A stretch of DNA of 64,000 nt from an uncultured Acidovorax sp. GTDB taxonomy: Bacteria > Pseudomonadota > Gammaproteobacteria > Burkholderiales > Burkholderiaceae_C. Numbering within the stretch: the stretch's first letter is position 1; each line of letters begins with the position of its first letter. Below the pieces are notes generated by a model, which saw nothing but the letters and a program-made list of their open reading frames with translations, was not told the origin of the DNA and ran no database searches. The stretch covers positions 62,001-126,000 of the forward strand of contig CAJYHL010000053.1 in NCBI GenBank assembly GCA_913774625.1, read 5' to 3'. Positions 55,995 through 64,000 of the stretch are shown piece by piece. Both the position numbers and the translations under genes were made by a program.

Positions 55995-58130
55995 ATGCGC
56001 AGTGAAAGTCCCGCCTCCGCCGCGGCGGCGCCCCCTCGCAAGCCGCCCAGCCCGGCGCAGAAGGCCTTGCAGAAGCTGGGCCTGCTGCGCGACATCGACC
56101 TGGCCCTGCACCTGCCGCTGCGCTACGAGGACGAGACCCGCATCACACCCATCCGCAACGCGCGGGACGGCGACACGGTGCAGATCGAGGCGGTGGTGGT
56201 GTCCAGCGAGATCCAGCAGCGCCCGCGCCGCCAGCTGGTGGTGACGGTGGAGGACGACAGCGGCAGCTGCGAGCTGCGCTTCTTCAGCTTCTACCCCTCG
56301 CACCAGAAGACCATGGCCGTGGGCGCGCGGCTGCGCGTGCGCGGCGAGATCAAGGGCGGCTTCTGGGGCCGGCAGATGCTGCACCCGGCCTTCCGCCTGG
56401 CGGGCGGCGAACTGCCGGCGGCCCTGACACCCGTCTATCCCACCGTGGCGCAGCTGCCGCAGGCCTATCTGCGCCGCGCGATCGCGGGGGCGCTGGTGCG
56501 GGTGGACCTGTCCGACACCCTGCCCCCCGGCGCCCAGCCGCCCGTGCAGCGGACCTATGGCCCGGACGGCCTGATGCGCTTGTGGAACCTGCGCGAGTCG
56601 CTATGGTTTCTGCACCACCCCACGCCCGACGTGTCGCTGGCCACGCTGCAGGACCACAGCCATCCGGCCTGGCAGCGGCTGAAGGCCGAAGAGCTGCTGG
56701 CCCAGCAGCTGTCACAGCAGCGCTCCAAGCGCGAGCGCGACCAGCTGCGCGCCCCGGTGCTGCGCCCCCAGGCAGGAGGCGGCGAGGCGCCCCCCCTGCA
56801 CGAACAGCTGCTGGCCGCCCTGCCGTTCGGCCTGACCGGCGCCCAGCGCCGCGTGGTCGAGGAGATCGCCCGCGACCTGGCCCGCCCCGTGCCCATGCAC
56901 CGGCTGCTGCAGGGCGACGTGGGCTCGGGCAAGACCGTCGTCGCGGCCCTGGCCGCCGCCGTGTGCATGGATGCGGGCTGGCAGTGCGCGCTGATGGCGC
57001 CCACCGAGATCCTGGCCGAGCAGCACTTCGCCAAGCTGGTCGGCTGGCTGGAGCCGCTGCTGGCCGCCAGCGGCCGGCGCATCGCCTGGCTGGCGGGCGG
57101 CCAGAAGAAGAAGGAGCGCGCCGCCATGCTGGCCCTGGCCGAAAGCGGCGAGGCCGCGCTGGTGGTGGGCACCCACGCCGTCATCCAGGAACAGGTGCGC
57201 TTCAGGAACCTGGCGCTGGCCGTGATCGACGAGCAGCACCGCTTCGGCGTGGCCCAGCGCCTGGCGCTGCGCAAGAAACTGGCGGATCACGGCATGGAGC
57301 CGCACCTGCTGATGATGAGCGCCACGCCCATCCCGCGCACGCTGGCCATGAGCTACTACGCCGACCTGGACGTCTCCACCATCGACGAGCTGCCGCCCGG
57401 GCGCACGCCCATCGTCACCAAGCTGATCGCCGACAGCCGCAAGGACGAGGTGATCGAACGCATCGGCGCCCAGGTGGCGGGCGGGCGGCAGGTGTACTGG
57501 GTCTGCCCGCTGATCGAGGAAAGCGAGGCGCTGGACCTGTCCAACGCCACCGCCACCCATGCCGACCTCGCCGAGGCCCTGCCCGGCGTGCAGGTCGGCC
57601 TGCTGCATTCGCGCATGCCCGGCGCCGAGAAGAAGGCGGTGATGGAGCAGTTCAAGAGCGGCGCGATGGGCGTGCTCGTCTCCACCACCGTGATCGAGGT
57701 GGGCGTGGACGTGCCCAACGCCTCGCTGATGGTGATCGAGCATGCCGAACGCTTCGGCCTGAGCCAGCTGCACCAGCTGCGCGGCCGGGTGGGACGCGGC
57801 GCGGCGGCCTCGGCCTGCGTGCTGCTCTATTCGACCGGCGACAGCGGCCGCCTGGGCGAGACCGCCCGCGACCGCCTGAAAGCCATGGCCGAGACCAACG
57901 ACGGCTTCGAGATCGCCCGTCGCGACCTGGACATCCGCGGCCCGGGCGAATTCCTGGGCGCACGGCAATCGGGCGACGCGCTGCTGCGCTTCGCCGACCT
58001 GGCCACCGACGGCCTGCTGCTGGACTGGGCCCGCGAACAGGCGGCCGTGATGCTGGACCGCTATCCCGAACTGGCCGAACGCCACGTGCAGCGCTGGCTG
58101 GGCGGGCGGTCGGACTATCTGAAGGCCTGA
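55995..58130 (+). CDS. recG: ATP-dependent DNA helicase RecG
   Basis: 711-residue branch-migrating helicase that processes stalled replication forks and Holliday junctions. An OB-fold wedge domain (about 55-180) precedes the motor: Walker A LQGDVGSGKTVVAALA (about residues 307-322), LMAPTEILAEQHF, DEXH motif VIDEQHRFGV, MSATPIPRTLA, and QLRGRVGRG. ATG 55995 (MRSESPASAA) is favoured; the longer frame adds 41 residues without family support. In pseudomonads recG neighbours oxyR, as here with one small gene between them. Confidence 0.97.
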   Translation: MRSESPASAAAAPPRKPPSPAQKALQKLGLLRDIDLALHLPLRYEDETRITPIRNARDGDTVQIEAVVVSSEIQQRPRRQLVVTVEDDSGSCELRFFSFYPSHQKTMAVGARLRVRGEIKGGFWGRQMLHPAFRLAGGELPAALTPVYPTVAQLPQAYLRRAIAGALVRVDLSDTLPPGAQPPVQRTYGPDGLMRLWNLRESLWFLHHPTPDVSLATLQDHSHPAWQRLKAEELLAQQLSQQRSKRERDQLRAPVLRPQAGGGEAPPLHEQLLAALPFGLTGAQRRVVEEIARDLARPVPMHRLLQGDVGSGKTVVAALAAAVCMDAGWQCALMAPTEILAEQHFAKLVGWLEPLLAASGRRIAWLAGGQKKKERAAMLALAESGEAALVVGTHAVIQEQVRFRNLALAVIDEQHRFGVAQRLALRKKLADHGMEPHLLMMSATPIPRTLAMSYYADLDVSTIDELPPGRTPIVTKLIADSRKDEVIERIGAQVAGGRQVYWVCPLIEESEALDLSNATATHADLAEALPGVQVGLLHSRMPGAEKKAVMEQFKSGAMGVLVSTTVIEVGVDVPNASLMVIEHAERFGLSQLHQLRGRVGRGAAASACVLLYSTGDSGRLGETARDRLKAMAETNDGFEIARRDLDIRGPGEFLGARQSGDALLRFADLATDGLLLDWAREQAAVMLDRYPELAERHVQRWLGGRSDYLKA

Positions 58131-58175
58131 CGGAAACCGCGTTCTACATCCGAAGGCCCGGGAACGGGTTCACGC

Positions 58176-58658
58176 TCACTGGCGGATGAACACGAAGCTG
58201 GTGTCCAGCGTCGTGGGATATCCGTCGGCATCCACCGGCCCGCCATCGGCAGCGGCGCGTCCCAGCAGCAGCTGCTGCTGGCCGCGCACCACCACCACCT
58301 GCTTGGCCGGGCCGTCGGTCCGGCTGGTGAAGATGACCTTGTCCACCGTTTCGGCGCCGATCGTCTTGGCGCCCTGCAGCACGGCGGTGCCGGTGTCCGT
58401 GGACGATGCGGCCACCGCGCCCGAGCAGTTGGTGGAGGCATAGCCGTTGGCGACCAGGCTGTAGTTGCCGGTCGCTGCCGAGGTCTTGGTGAACGTGGCG
58501 ACCACCTTGGCCGACGCAGCGCCGCTCACGTAGCAGTTGCCCCAGCTGCCGATGTATTTGTCGATGGGGTCGGAGGAGCCGCCGTCGCTCCCGCCTCCGC
58601 AGGCCGTCAAGGCCACGGCCGAAAGAATGCTCAGGCAGGCGAAGAACTGTCGCTTCAT
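58176..58658 (-). CDS. Small lipoprotein of unknown function
   Basis: 160 residues from ATG 58658. The signal peptide leads to lipobox LTAC with the lipidated cysteine at 21, followed by GGGSDGGSSD. The mature domain has YIGSWGNCYVSG near the start and a second cysteine in YASTNCSGAV, likely a disulfide. The rest is beta-rich with several Ala/Thr/Ser stretches, ending TSFVFIRQ. I do not recognise it. It is convergent with recG, with 45 bp between the stops. Confidence 0.72.
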   Translation of the reverse strand: MKRQFFACLSILSAVALTACGGGSDGGSSDPIDKYIGSWGNCYVSGAASAKVVATFTKTSAATGNYSLVANGYASTNCSGAVAASSTDTGTAVLQGAKTIGAETVDKVIFTSRTDGPAKQVVVVRGQQQLLLGRAAADGGPVDADGYPTTLDTSFVFIRQ

Positions 58659-59098
58659 GGAATTGCTCCCTCTGGATATGTCGTTGGTTTTGTATGCGGC
58701 CGCCGGTTGGCGACCGGCCGCTCGCGCCCCGCGCATTGCACGCGAAGCTTCGGCAGCAACGAAATCGTAATGCGCAGCGTCCAACGTTTCGAGACCGCGC
58801 TGCCCATCGCCCCACGATCTACGCGGCATCTCCGTGCGCGAAGCCGCTGGGAACCGGGCGCATGCCGTACTCTTTTTCCCCGGCAAGGCTCGGAGGGCGG
58901 CTCACCAAACCCAGCGAAGCGGTTCCGGCCATGCGCCGCATCGAGCGCAGCACGGGGTAGCCCGACAAGATGCGGCAACGGTGCAAAAAGTGTTTTTTTA
59001 GCCGCTCTTAGAACATGTTCACGGTGGCGGAGCCTCGTGGGGGAACCCGGTGACGCAGAGTTGGCGCACAATCACGCGTTCGACCAGTTTCCTCTCAC
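58659..59098. other. Intergenic region upstream of oxyR
   Basis: 440 bp between the divergent lipoprotein and oxyR genes. It has no convincing gene. A degraded copy of the 21-bp repeat (TTAGAACATGTTCACGG) is at 59008-59024, preceded by a T run (TGTTTTTTTAGCC) at about 58991-59003. The remainder is plain GC-rich sequence. Confidence 0.5.
59008..59024 (+). repeat. Partial copy of the 21-bp repeat
   Basis: TTAGAACATGTTCACGG matches the first 15 bases of the repeat seen at 26651 and 40615, then diverges. A still weaker relative, GAGATCGTGTCCACG, follows the oxyR stop at 60063-60077. Confidence 0.5.
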
Positions 59099-60064
59099 AT
59101 GACCCTCACTGAACTCAAGTACATCGTCGCAGTGGCTCGCGAAAAGCATTTCGGCCGCGCGGCCGACGCCTGCTATGTCTCGCAGCCCACGCTGTCTGTC
59201 GCAGTGAAGAAGCTGGAGGACGAGCTGGAAGTCAAGCTCTTCGAACGCAGCGCCGGCGACGTCTCGGTCACCGCTCTGGGCGAAGACATCGTGCGCCAGG
59301 CGCAGAGCGTGCTGGAGCAGGCCGCCGCCATCAAGGAGATCGCCAAGCGCGGCAAGGACCCGCTGGCCGGCGTGCTGACCCTGGGCGTGATCTACACCAT
59401 CGGCCCCTACCTGCTGCCCGAGCTCGTGCGCCACGCCATCGCCCGCACGCCGCAGATGCCGCTGATGCTGCAGGAGAATTTCACCGTCAAGCTGCTCGAA
59501 ATGCTGCGTACCGGCGAAATCGATTGCGCGATCATCGCCGAGCCGTTTCCGGACACGGGCCTGGCCATGGCGCCCCTCTACGACGAGCCCTTCCTGGCCG
59601 CCGTTCCCAGCAGCCATCCGCTGGCCGAACAAAAGACGGTTTCGGCCTCGCAGCTCAAGAGCGAGACCATGCTGCTGCTGGGCACGGGCCACTGCTTCCG
59701 CGACCACGTGCTGGAGGTCTGCCCCGAATTCGCGCGCTACGCCAGCAATGCCGAAGGCATCCGCCGCACCTTCGAAGGCTCCTCGCTGGAGACCATCAAG
59801 CACATGGTGTCCGCCGGCATGGGCGTGACCCTGGTGCCGCGCCTGTCCGTGCCGCGCGACGCGCTGCTCACCGGCACGCGCCGCCGCAAGAGCGACGACA
59901 CGCACATCCGCTACCTGCCCATCTCCGAGGACGACGGCAGCGCGCCGCCCATGCGCCGGGTGGTGCTGGCCTGGCGCCGCAGCTTCACGCGCTACGAAGC
60001 CATCGCCGCGCTGCGCAATGCCGTCTACGCCTGCGAACTGCCGGGCGTGACGCGGCTGTCCTGA
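59099..60064 (+). CDS. oxyR: Hydrogen-peroxide-sensing regulator OxyR
   Basis: 321-residue LysR-type regulator. The HTH reads GRAADACYVSQPTLSVAVKKL. The redox cysteines are at residues 199 and 208 (GTGHCFRDHVLEVCPE), the same numbers as in E. coli OxyR, so peroxide sensing by disulfide is well supported. A FEGSSLETIKHMVSAGMGVTLVP segment is also typical. It precedes dps, a classic OxyR target, by 210 bp. The neighbourhood recG-oxyR is seen in other proteobacteria. Confidence 0.95.
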   Translation: MTLTELKYIVAVAREKHFGRAADACYVSQPTLSVAVKKLEDELEVKLFERSAGDVSVTALGEDIVRQAQSVLEQAAAIKEIAKRGKDPLAGVLTLGVIYTIGPYLLPELVRHAIARTPQMPLMLQENFTVKLLEMLRTGEIDCAIIAEPFPDTGLAMAPLYDEPFLAAVPSSHPLAEQKTVSASQLKSETMLLLGTGHCFRDHVLEVCPEFARYASNAEGIRRTFEGSSLETIKHMVSAGMGVTLVPRLSVPRDALLTGTRRRKSDDTHIRYLPISEDDGSAPPMRRVVLAWRRSFTRYEAIAALRNAVYACELPGVTRLS

Positions 60065-60274
60065 GATCGTGTCCACGGCCTGAGCGGCGACCCGCCCGGC
60101 CGGCCCACCCGCTGGGCAGCCCAGCCCCCCGATCGCCTGGGGCTGTGACCCGGCAGCGCTGTCCCCGGGCCGGGCTTGCGCTACAGTCTTTGGCGATCAT
60201 CCACCGCATGCGCCCCATGCCGCCCCCCGGCATGCCCGCTGCGCCTTTCACCCCACCCAGGAGGTTGTTTCACC

Positions 60275-60802
60275 ATGGCCAAAGCCCCCAGCAAGACCAC
60301 CGCCGCTGCCGCCAGCAAGACCGGCGCTCCCCGCATCAACATCGGCATCAGCGACAAGGACCGCGCCGCCATCTCCCAGGGCCTGTCGCGCCTGCTGGCC
60401 GACACCTACACGCTGTACCTGACCACGCACAACTTCCACTGGAATGTGACCGGCCCCATGTTCAACACGCTGCACACCATGTTCATGGCGCAGTACACCG
60501 AACTGTGGAATGCCGTGGATCCGGTGGCCGAGCGCATCCGCTCGCTGGGCCACCCCGCGCCGGGCTCCTACGCCCAGTTCGGCAAGCTGACCTCGCTGCC
60601 CGACGTGCCGACCGAGCCGCCCCATGCCCTGGAGATGGTCCGCATCCTGGTCGAAGGCCATGAAGCCGTGGCCCGCACCGCGCGCGAACTCTTCCCCATC
60701 GCCGACAAGGCCAGCGACGAGCCCACGGCCGACCTGCTGACCCAGCGCCTGACGGTGCACGAGCAGACCGCCTGGATGCTGCGCTCCCTGCTCGAAGAGT
60801 AA
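60275..60802 (+). CDS. dps: Dps-family DNA-binding ferritin-like protein
   Basis: 175 residues from ATG 60275, with GGAGG about 10 bp upstream. Dps dodecamers bind DNA and oxidise iron with peroxide, protecting DNA. The ferroxidase ligands are in [20 protein letters not shown] (His, His, Asp/Glu region) and in [16 protein letters not shown] Lys/Ala-rich N-terminal tail (about 20 residues) could bind DNA. Adjacent oxyR suggests peroxide induction; the 210-bp upstream region has a -10-like TACAGT near 60184. Confidence 0.94.
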   Translation: MAKAPSKTTAAAASKTGAPRINIGISDKDRAAISQGLSRLLADTYTLYLTTHNFHWNVTGPMFNTLHTMFMAQYTELWNAVDPVAERIRSLGHPAPGSYAQFGKLTSLPDVPTEPPHALEMVRILVEGHEAVARTARELFPIADKASDEPTADLLTQRLTVHEQTAWMLRSLLEE

Positions 60803-60837
60803 ATTCGGCGCTTGCTGCGCCAGGCAGCCCACCGGAC

Positions 60838-60859
60838 AACGCCCGCCATCGCGGGCGTT
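60838..60859. terminator. Terminator hairpin after dps
   Basis: AACGCCCGC-CATC-GCGGGCGTT, a perfect 9-bp stem with a 4-bp loop, 36 bp after the dps stop, followed by CCCATTTCC. The T run is weak. Confidence 0.6.
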
Positions 60860-60888
60860 CCCATTTCCAGTTCGGACGATTTCGCACC

Positions 60889-61785
60889 ATGCCCCCCACC
60901 AACACCGCCGCTGCGCCTACGCCGCCTCCGCGATCCCGGCTGTCGCTGTACCTCGACCTGATCCGCTGGAACCGCCCGGCCGGCTGGCTGCTGCTGCTCT
61001 GGCCCACGCTGTCGGCGCTGTGGATCGCGGCCGGCGGCTTTCCCAGTTGGCACCTGCTGGCCGTGTTCACGCTGGGCACCATCCTGATGCGCAGCGCCGG
61101 CTGCTGCGTGAACGACGTGGCCGACCGGCGCTTCGACCGCCACGTCAAGCGCACGGCCCAGCGCCCCGTGACCAGCGGCGCCGTGTCGGTGCGCGAGGCC
61201 CTGGCCGTGGGCGCCGCGCTGGCCCTGGCGGCCTTCGCCCTGGTGCTGACCACCAACGCGGCGACCATCGCCTGGTCGGTGCCGGCCCTGGCCGTGACGC
61301 TGGCCTATCCCTACGCCAAGCGTTTTGTCTCCATGCCCCAGGCGGTGCTGGGCGTGGCCTTCAGCATGGGCATTCCCATGGCCTTCACGGCCGTGGGCCG
61401 CGACGTGCCCTGGCTGGCCTTCTGGCTGGTGCTGGGCAACCTGTTCTGGGTGCTGGCCTACGACACCGAATACGCCATGGTGGACCGCGACGACGACCTG
61501 AAGATCGGCATGAAGACCTCGGCCATTACCCTGGGGCGCTGGGACGTGCCGGCGGTGATGGCGTTCTACCTGCTGCTGCTGGCCATCTGGGGGGTGGCGC
61601 TGGCACCGCTCGCGCTGGGGGTGGCGTGGTATCTGGCGCTGGGGGTGGCGCTGGTGCAGGTGGGATGGCACTGGACGCTGATTCGCGGGAGGACGCGGGA
61701 GGGGTGTTTTGCTGCCTTCAGGGCGAATCATTGGGTGGGGTTCGCCTTGTTTGCGGGGGTGGTGCTGGGGTTTTCCTTGCGGTGA
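60889..61785 (+). CDS. ubiA: 4-hydroxybenzoate polyprenyltransferase
   Basis: 298-residue inner-membrane prenyltransferase that attaches the polyprenyl chain to 4-hydroxybenzoate in ubiquinone synthesis. The two Asp-rich motifs are [15 protein letters not shown] and [16 protein letters not shown], each near the cytoplasmic face. About nine helices. It starts 86 bp after dps. The last 200 bp of the coding strand are unusually G-rich, unlike the rest of the gene, and run up to the giant palindrome. Confidence 0.97.
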   Translation: MPPTNTAAAPTPPPRSRLSLYLDLIRWNRPAGWLLLLWPTLSALWIAAGGFPSWHLLAVFTLGTILMRSAGCCVNDVADRRFDRHVKRTAQRPVTSGAVSVREALAVGAALALAAFALVLTTNAATIAWSVPALAVTLAYPYAKRFVSMPQAVLGVAFSMGIPMAFTAVGRDVPWLAFWLVLGNLFWVLAYDTEYAMVDRDDDLKIGMKTSAITLGRWDVPAVMAFYLLLLAIWGVALAPLALGVAWYLALGVALVQVGWHWTLIRGRTREGCFAAFRANHWVGFALFAGVVLGFSLR

Positions 61786-61788
61786 TTT

Positions 61789-61805
61789 GCTACTTTTTTC
61801 GTAGC
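61789..61805. repeat. 17-bp palindrome GCTAY-N7-RTAGC, copy 3
   Basis: GCTACTTTTTTCGTAGC, 3 bp after the ubiA stop, followed by a T run (GCGGTTTTTTTT). Confidence 0.6.
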
Positions 61806-61891
61806 TTCATGCGGTTTTTTTTGGGCTCTGAGCTTATTTAGGGCGTTTTTTTACGTTGCTTCCCGGGGCCGGGTCTCGCCCCGGCGGGCGA

Positions 61892-61925
61892 GGTACTTTT
61901 CTTTGCTTCGCCAAAGAAAAGTACC
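61892..61925. terminator. Hairpin inside the left palindrome arm
   Basis: GGTACTTTTCTTTG-CTTCGC-CAAAGAAAAGTACC, a perfect 14-bp stem with a 6-bp loop. The right arm carries the same hairpin inverted at 62473-62506. Such a stem could end transcription from either convergent gene. Confidence 0.6.
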
Positions 61926-62472
61926 CAAAAGAAAGGCGACCCTGCCGTGCGTGTCCCTCCGCTGCGCTGCGGGCAACCTGCGCTGCTCGGGCAGCGGGTG
62001 CTGCCGCAGAACTCACTGCGCGCTGCGCGCTCCGTTCAAACAGGCTGCGGCAAGTCAGAGCACGAAGTGCGTGTGTCCTTCGGCACACGCACGCACCCGC
62101 CGCCCTGCGCTTCTCGGCACGCACAGAAGGGTGTGGGAGACGATCCGGGCCATTGCTTCGCTCGGCCCAGTGGGGAGCGCGCTCTGCGCTACGCGCAGCG
62201 CGAAGCGCGCGGGTTGTGGGCCGAGCGCAGCGATGGCCCGGATGTGTCTTCGGCTCCCCACCCCTGCTGGCTGCGCCTGCGGCGGGGCGATTGCGGGGTG
62301 CGCATGCGCGTCGAAGCGCGCATGCCTCGTGCTCTGACTTGCCGCAGCATGTTTGAACGGAGCGCCTACGGCGCGCAGTGAGTTCTGCGGCGGCACCCCG
62401 CAAGCGCCCCGACGCAGGTCTGCCCCGTAGCGATAGCGAAGGGGTCGCAGACTGGGGGTCGCCTTTCTTTTG

Positions 62473-62506
62473 GGTACTTTTCTTTGGCGAAGCAAAGAAA
62501 AGTACC
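62473..62506. terminator. Hairpin inside the right palindrome arm
   Basis: Inverted copy of the 34-bp hairpin at 61892-61925, 73 bp after the SulP stop (minus strand). Confidence 0.6.
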
Positions 62507-62578
62507 TCGCCCGCCGGGGCGAGACCCGGCCCCGGGAAGCAACCACCCAGCAAAACCCAGCAACAAGCAGAGCAGAAA

Positions 62579-64000
62579 TCAGCCCCCACCCCCCACCCGA
62601 TCAATCAACACAGCACTCGCCTCACTCACCCCCACCACCTCCACCCCACACCCCTGCCCCCGAAACCGCCCCACCACCGTCTCCAGAGCCCCCACCGCCG
62701 TCACATCCCAGAAATGCGCCCCCGACACGTCGATGCATACCGCCCGCCCCCGGGCAGCCAGCACATCGAACGCCTCGATGAACGCATCCGCCGAAGCGAA
62801 GAACACCTGCCCCCGCACCCGCCAGACCAGCGGCTCCGCTGAACCCGCATCGAGATCGAGATCGAGACCGAACTCAGCCTCCGACGGCCCCTGCACGTCC
62901 AGCATCCGCGACACCTTGAACGCGAAGAACACCCCGCTCAGCAGCACCCCCACCGCCACGCCGGCCGCGAGGTTGTGGGTGGCGATGGTGACCACCACGG
63001 TCGCCAGCATCACCGCGCTGGACAGGCGCGGATGCCGCAGCAGCTGGCCCAGCGACTTCCAGTCGAAGGTCGAGGCCGAGACCATCACCATGATGGCCAC
63101 CAGCGCGATCACCGGCACGCGCGAAACCCAGTCCTTGAGCGCCACCATCAGCACCAGCAGGAACACGCCCGCGAACATCGTGGACAGGCGCCCGCGGCCG
63201 CCATACTTCACGTTGCTCACCGCCTGGCCGATCATTCCGCAGCCGGCGATGCCGCCGAAGCAGCTGGCCGCCATGTTCGCCAGGCCCAGGCCGGCGCATT
63301 CGCGGTTCTTGTCGCTGGGCGTGCCGGTCAGCTCGTCCACCACGGCCGCCGTCAGCACCGACTCCAGCAGGCCGACCAGGGCGATCGCCATGGCCGGCAG
63401 CGCGATGATGCGCAGCGTCTCCCACGAGGCGGGCACGGCCGGCAGGCCGAAGAACGGCAGGCTGTCCGGCAGCCGGCCCAGGTCGGCCACGGTGGGCAGG
63501 TGCAGGCCCAGGAACGAGGCCAGCAGCGTGAGCGCCACCACGCAGATCAGCGGCGACGGAATGGCCGTGAGCGCGCGCAGCCCCAGCCTGCGGCCCAGCC
63601 AGGGCAGGCCGTAGATGATGGCCAGACCCAGCGCCAGGAAGGCCCAGGTGGCGGGCCGCGCATCCTTCAGATGCGGCAGCTGGGCCGAGAAGATCAGCAC
63701 GGCCAGCGCGTTGACGAAGCCCGTGCGCACCGAGCTGGAGACGAAGCGCATCAGCACGCCCAGCTTCAGCAGCCCGAACAGCACCTGCACCGCCCCGGCC
63801 AGCAGGCCCGCCGCCAGCAGATAGCCCAGGCCGTGCGCAGCCACCAGGGGCGCGGCCACCAGCGCCACCGAGCCCGCCGCCGCCGACACCATGGCCGGCC
63901 GGCCGCCCGCGAAGGCGATCACGATGCTGATGACGAACGAGGCGAAGAGCCCCACCGACGGATCAACCCCGGCGACGAAGCTGAAGGCGATCACTTCGGG
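62579..64000 (-). CDS. SulP-family anion transporter with STAS domain (partial)
   Basis: Cut by the right edge, so the first helices are missing; about 473 residues are visible. The SulP membrane domain includes AFSFVAGVDPSVGLFASF, then FGGIAGCGMIGQAVSNVKYG and TFDWKSL. The C-terminal STAS domain (last 100 residues) has VCIDVSGAHFWDVTAVGALE. Likely imports sulfate, bicarbonate or a dicarboxylate; the substrate is not clear. The sense strand of the last 200 bp is strikingly G-rich, mirroring the end of ubiA across the palindrome. Confidence 0.9.
   Translation of the reverse strand, partial: PEVIAFSFVAGVDPSVGLFASFVISIVIAFAGGRPAMVSAAAGSVALVAAPLVAAHGLGYLLAAGLLAGAVQVLFGLLKLGVLMRFVSSSVRTGFVNALAVLIFSAQLPHLKDARPATWAFLALGLAIIYGLPWLGRRLGLRALTAIPSPLICVVALTLLASFLGLHLPTVADLGRLPDSLPFFGLPAVPASWETLRIIALPAMAIALVGLLESVLTAAVVDELTGTPSDKNRECAGLGLANMAASCFGGIAGCGMIGQAVSNVKYGGRGRLSTMFAGVFLLVLMVALKDWVSRVPVIALVAIMVMVSASTFDWKSLGQLLRHPRLSSAVMLATVVVTIATHNLAAGVAVGVLLSGVFFAFKVSRMLDVQGPSEAEFGLDLDLDAGSAEPLVWRVRGQVFFASADAFIEAFDVLAARGRAVCIDVSGAHFWDVTAVGALETVVGRFRGQGCGVEVVGVSEASAVLIDRVGGGG

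Larger units (their letters stand above)
61856..62542. repeat. 687-bp giant imperfect palindrome
   Basis: The outer arms, 61856-61942 and 62456-62542, are perfect 87-bp inverted repeats by eye. The interior continues the symmetry imperfectly: the GCAGAACTCACTGCGCG segment near 62000 pairs with CGCGCAGTGAGTTCTGC near 62372, and CGGGCCATTGCTTCGCTCGG pairs with the inverse near 62220-62242. The centre is near 62199. It lies between the convergent ubiA and SulP genes. Frames inside are by-products of the symmetry. Confidence 0.9.

Noticed and set aside
61943-62455. Overlapping short frames inside the giant palindrome
   Set aside because: They appear on both strands as mirror images and come from the inverted symmetry, not from genes.
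1-64000. tRNA, rRNA, riboswitch or phage genes
   Set aside because: None seen by eye on either strand; a tRNA or Rfam scan would be needed to exclude short RNAs.

Overview
The window is high-GC, densely packed bacterial chromosome with 56 protein-coding genes, almost all with recognisable families. Gene content and order point to a betaproteobacterium of the Comamonadaceae, most like Acidovorax and its relatives. The signs are: apaG next to rpe; a trpE / chorismate mutase / trpG / lysE / trpD / trpC run followed by ung; recG with oxyR, dps and ubiA; the 'Gcr' membrane protein; and a Bug-type binding protein. The genus is an inference from synteny and family resemblance, not a database match. 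I saw no rRNA or tRNA gene, CRISPR array, phage or complete insertion sequence.

Layout. 1-4876 is an aromatic-acid/drug efflux operon under a MarR regulator (marR, FUSC pump, DUF1656, HlyD, NodT lipoprotein; the last runs off the left edge). 4996-11942 holds pncC, pgpA and thiL, with a lipase-like lipoprotein and a three-gene ABC-2 exporter between pgpA and thiL. 11997-21696 holds a secreted metallophosphoesterase, an EAL protein divergent from a small HTH regulator, a YbdK-type ligase, a cation/proton antiporter, the 'Gcr' membrane protein and apaG. 21792-22475 is rpe.

23244-39216 is a chemosensory island, all on the minus strand. The order of transcription is minimal MCP, CheY, STAS, CheA, MCP (CHASE3-like), MCP (4HB-like), CheW, REC-EAL, CheR, CheD, CheB. 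A roughly 273-bp MITE-like element follows, and then a second unit of poly-HAMP MCP and CheW. No flagellar genes and no cheZ are present. The CheA carries two tandem copies of a motif resembling the cyclic-di-GMP-binding MshEN motif. Together with the REC-EAL protein in the same operon, this suggests a chemosensory pathway that reads and degrades c-di-GMP. The island lies between rpe and gph, genes that commonly neighbour each other in this lineage.

39406-47510 holds an AraC-family regulator with direct-repeat operators, gph, a chalcone-isomerase-like secreted protein and the tryptophan operon. 47578-54426 holds ung, a LysR regulator divergent from a Bug-type binding protein and a gamma-glutamyltransferase-like enzyme, an EamA transporter and queA. 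54559-60802 holds an HD-GYP phosphodiesterase, recG, a small lipoprotein, oxyR and dps. The right end holds ubiA, a 687-bp giant imperfect palindrome with perfect 87-bp outer arms, and a SulP transporter cut by the window edge.

Four repeat systems recur in the non-coding DNA: a roughly 21-bp sequence (consensus AGAACGTGTTNACGATCTC) found mostly at gene ends and forming the ends of the MITE-like element; a 17-bp palindrome GCTAY-N7-RTAGC with three copies; the giant palindrome; and the 270-bp coding repeats of the poly-HAMP receptor.
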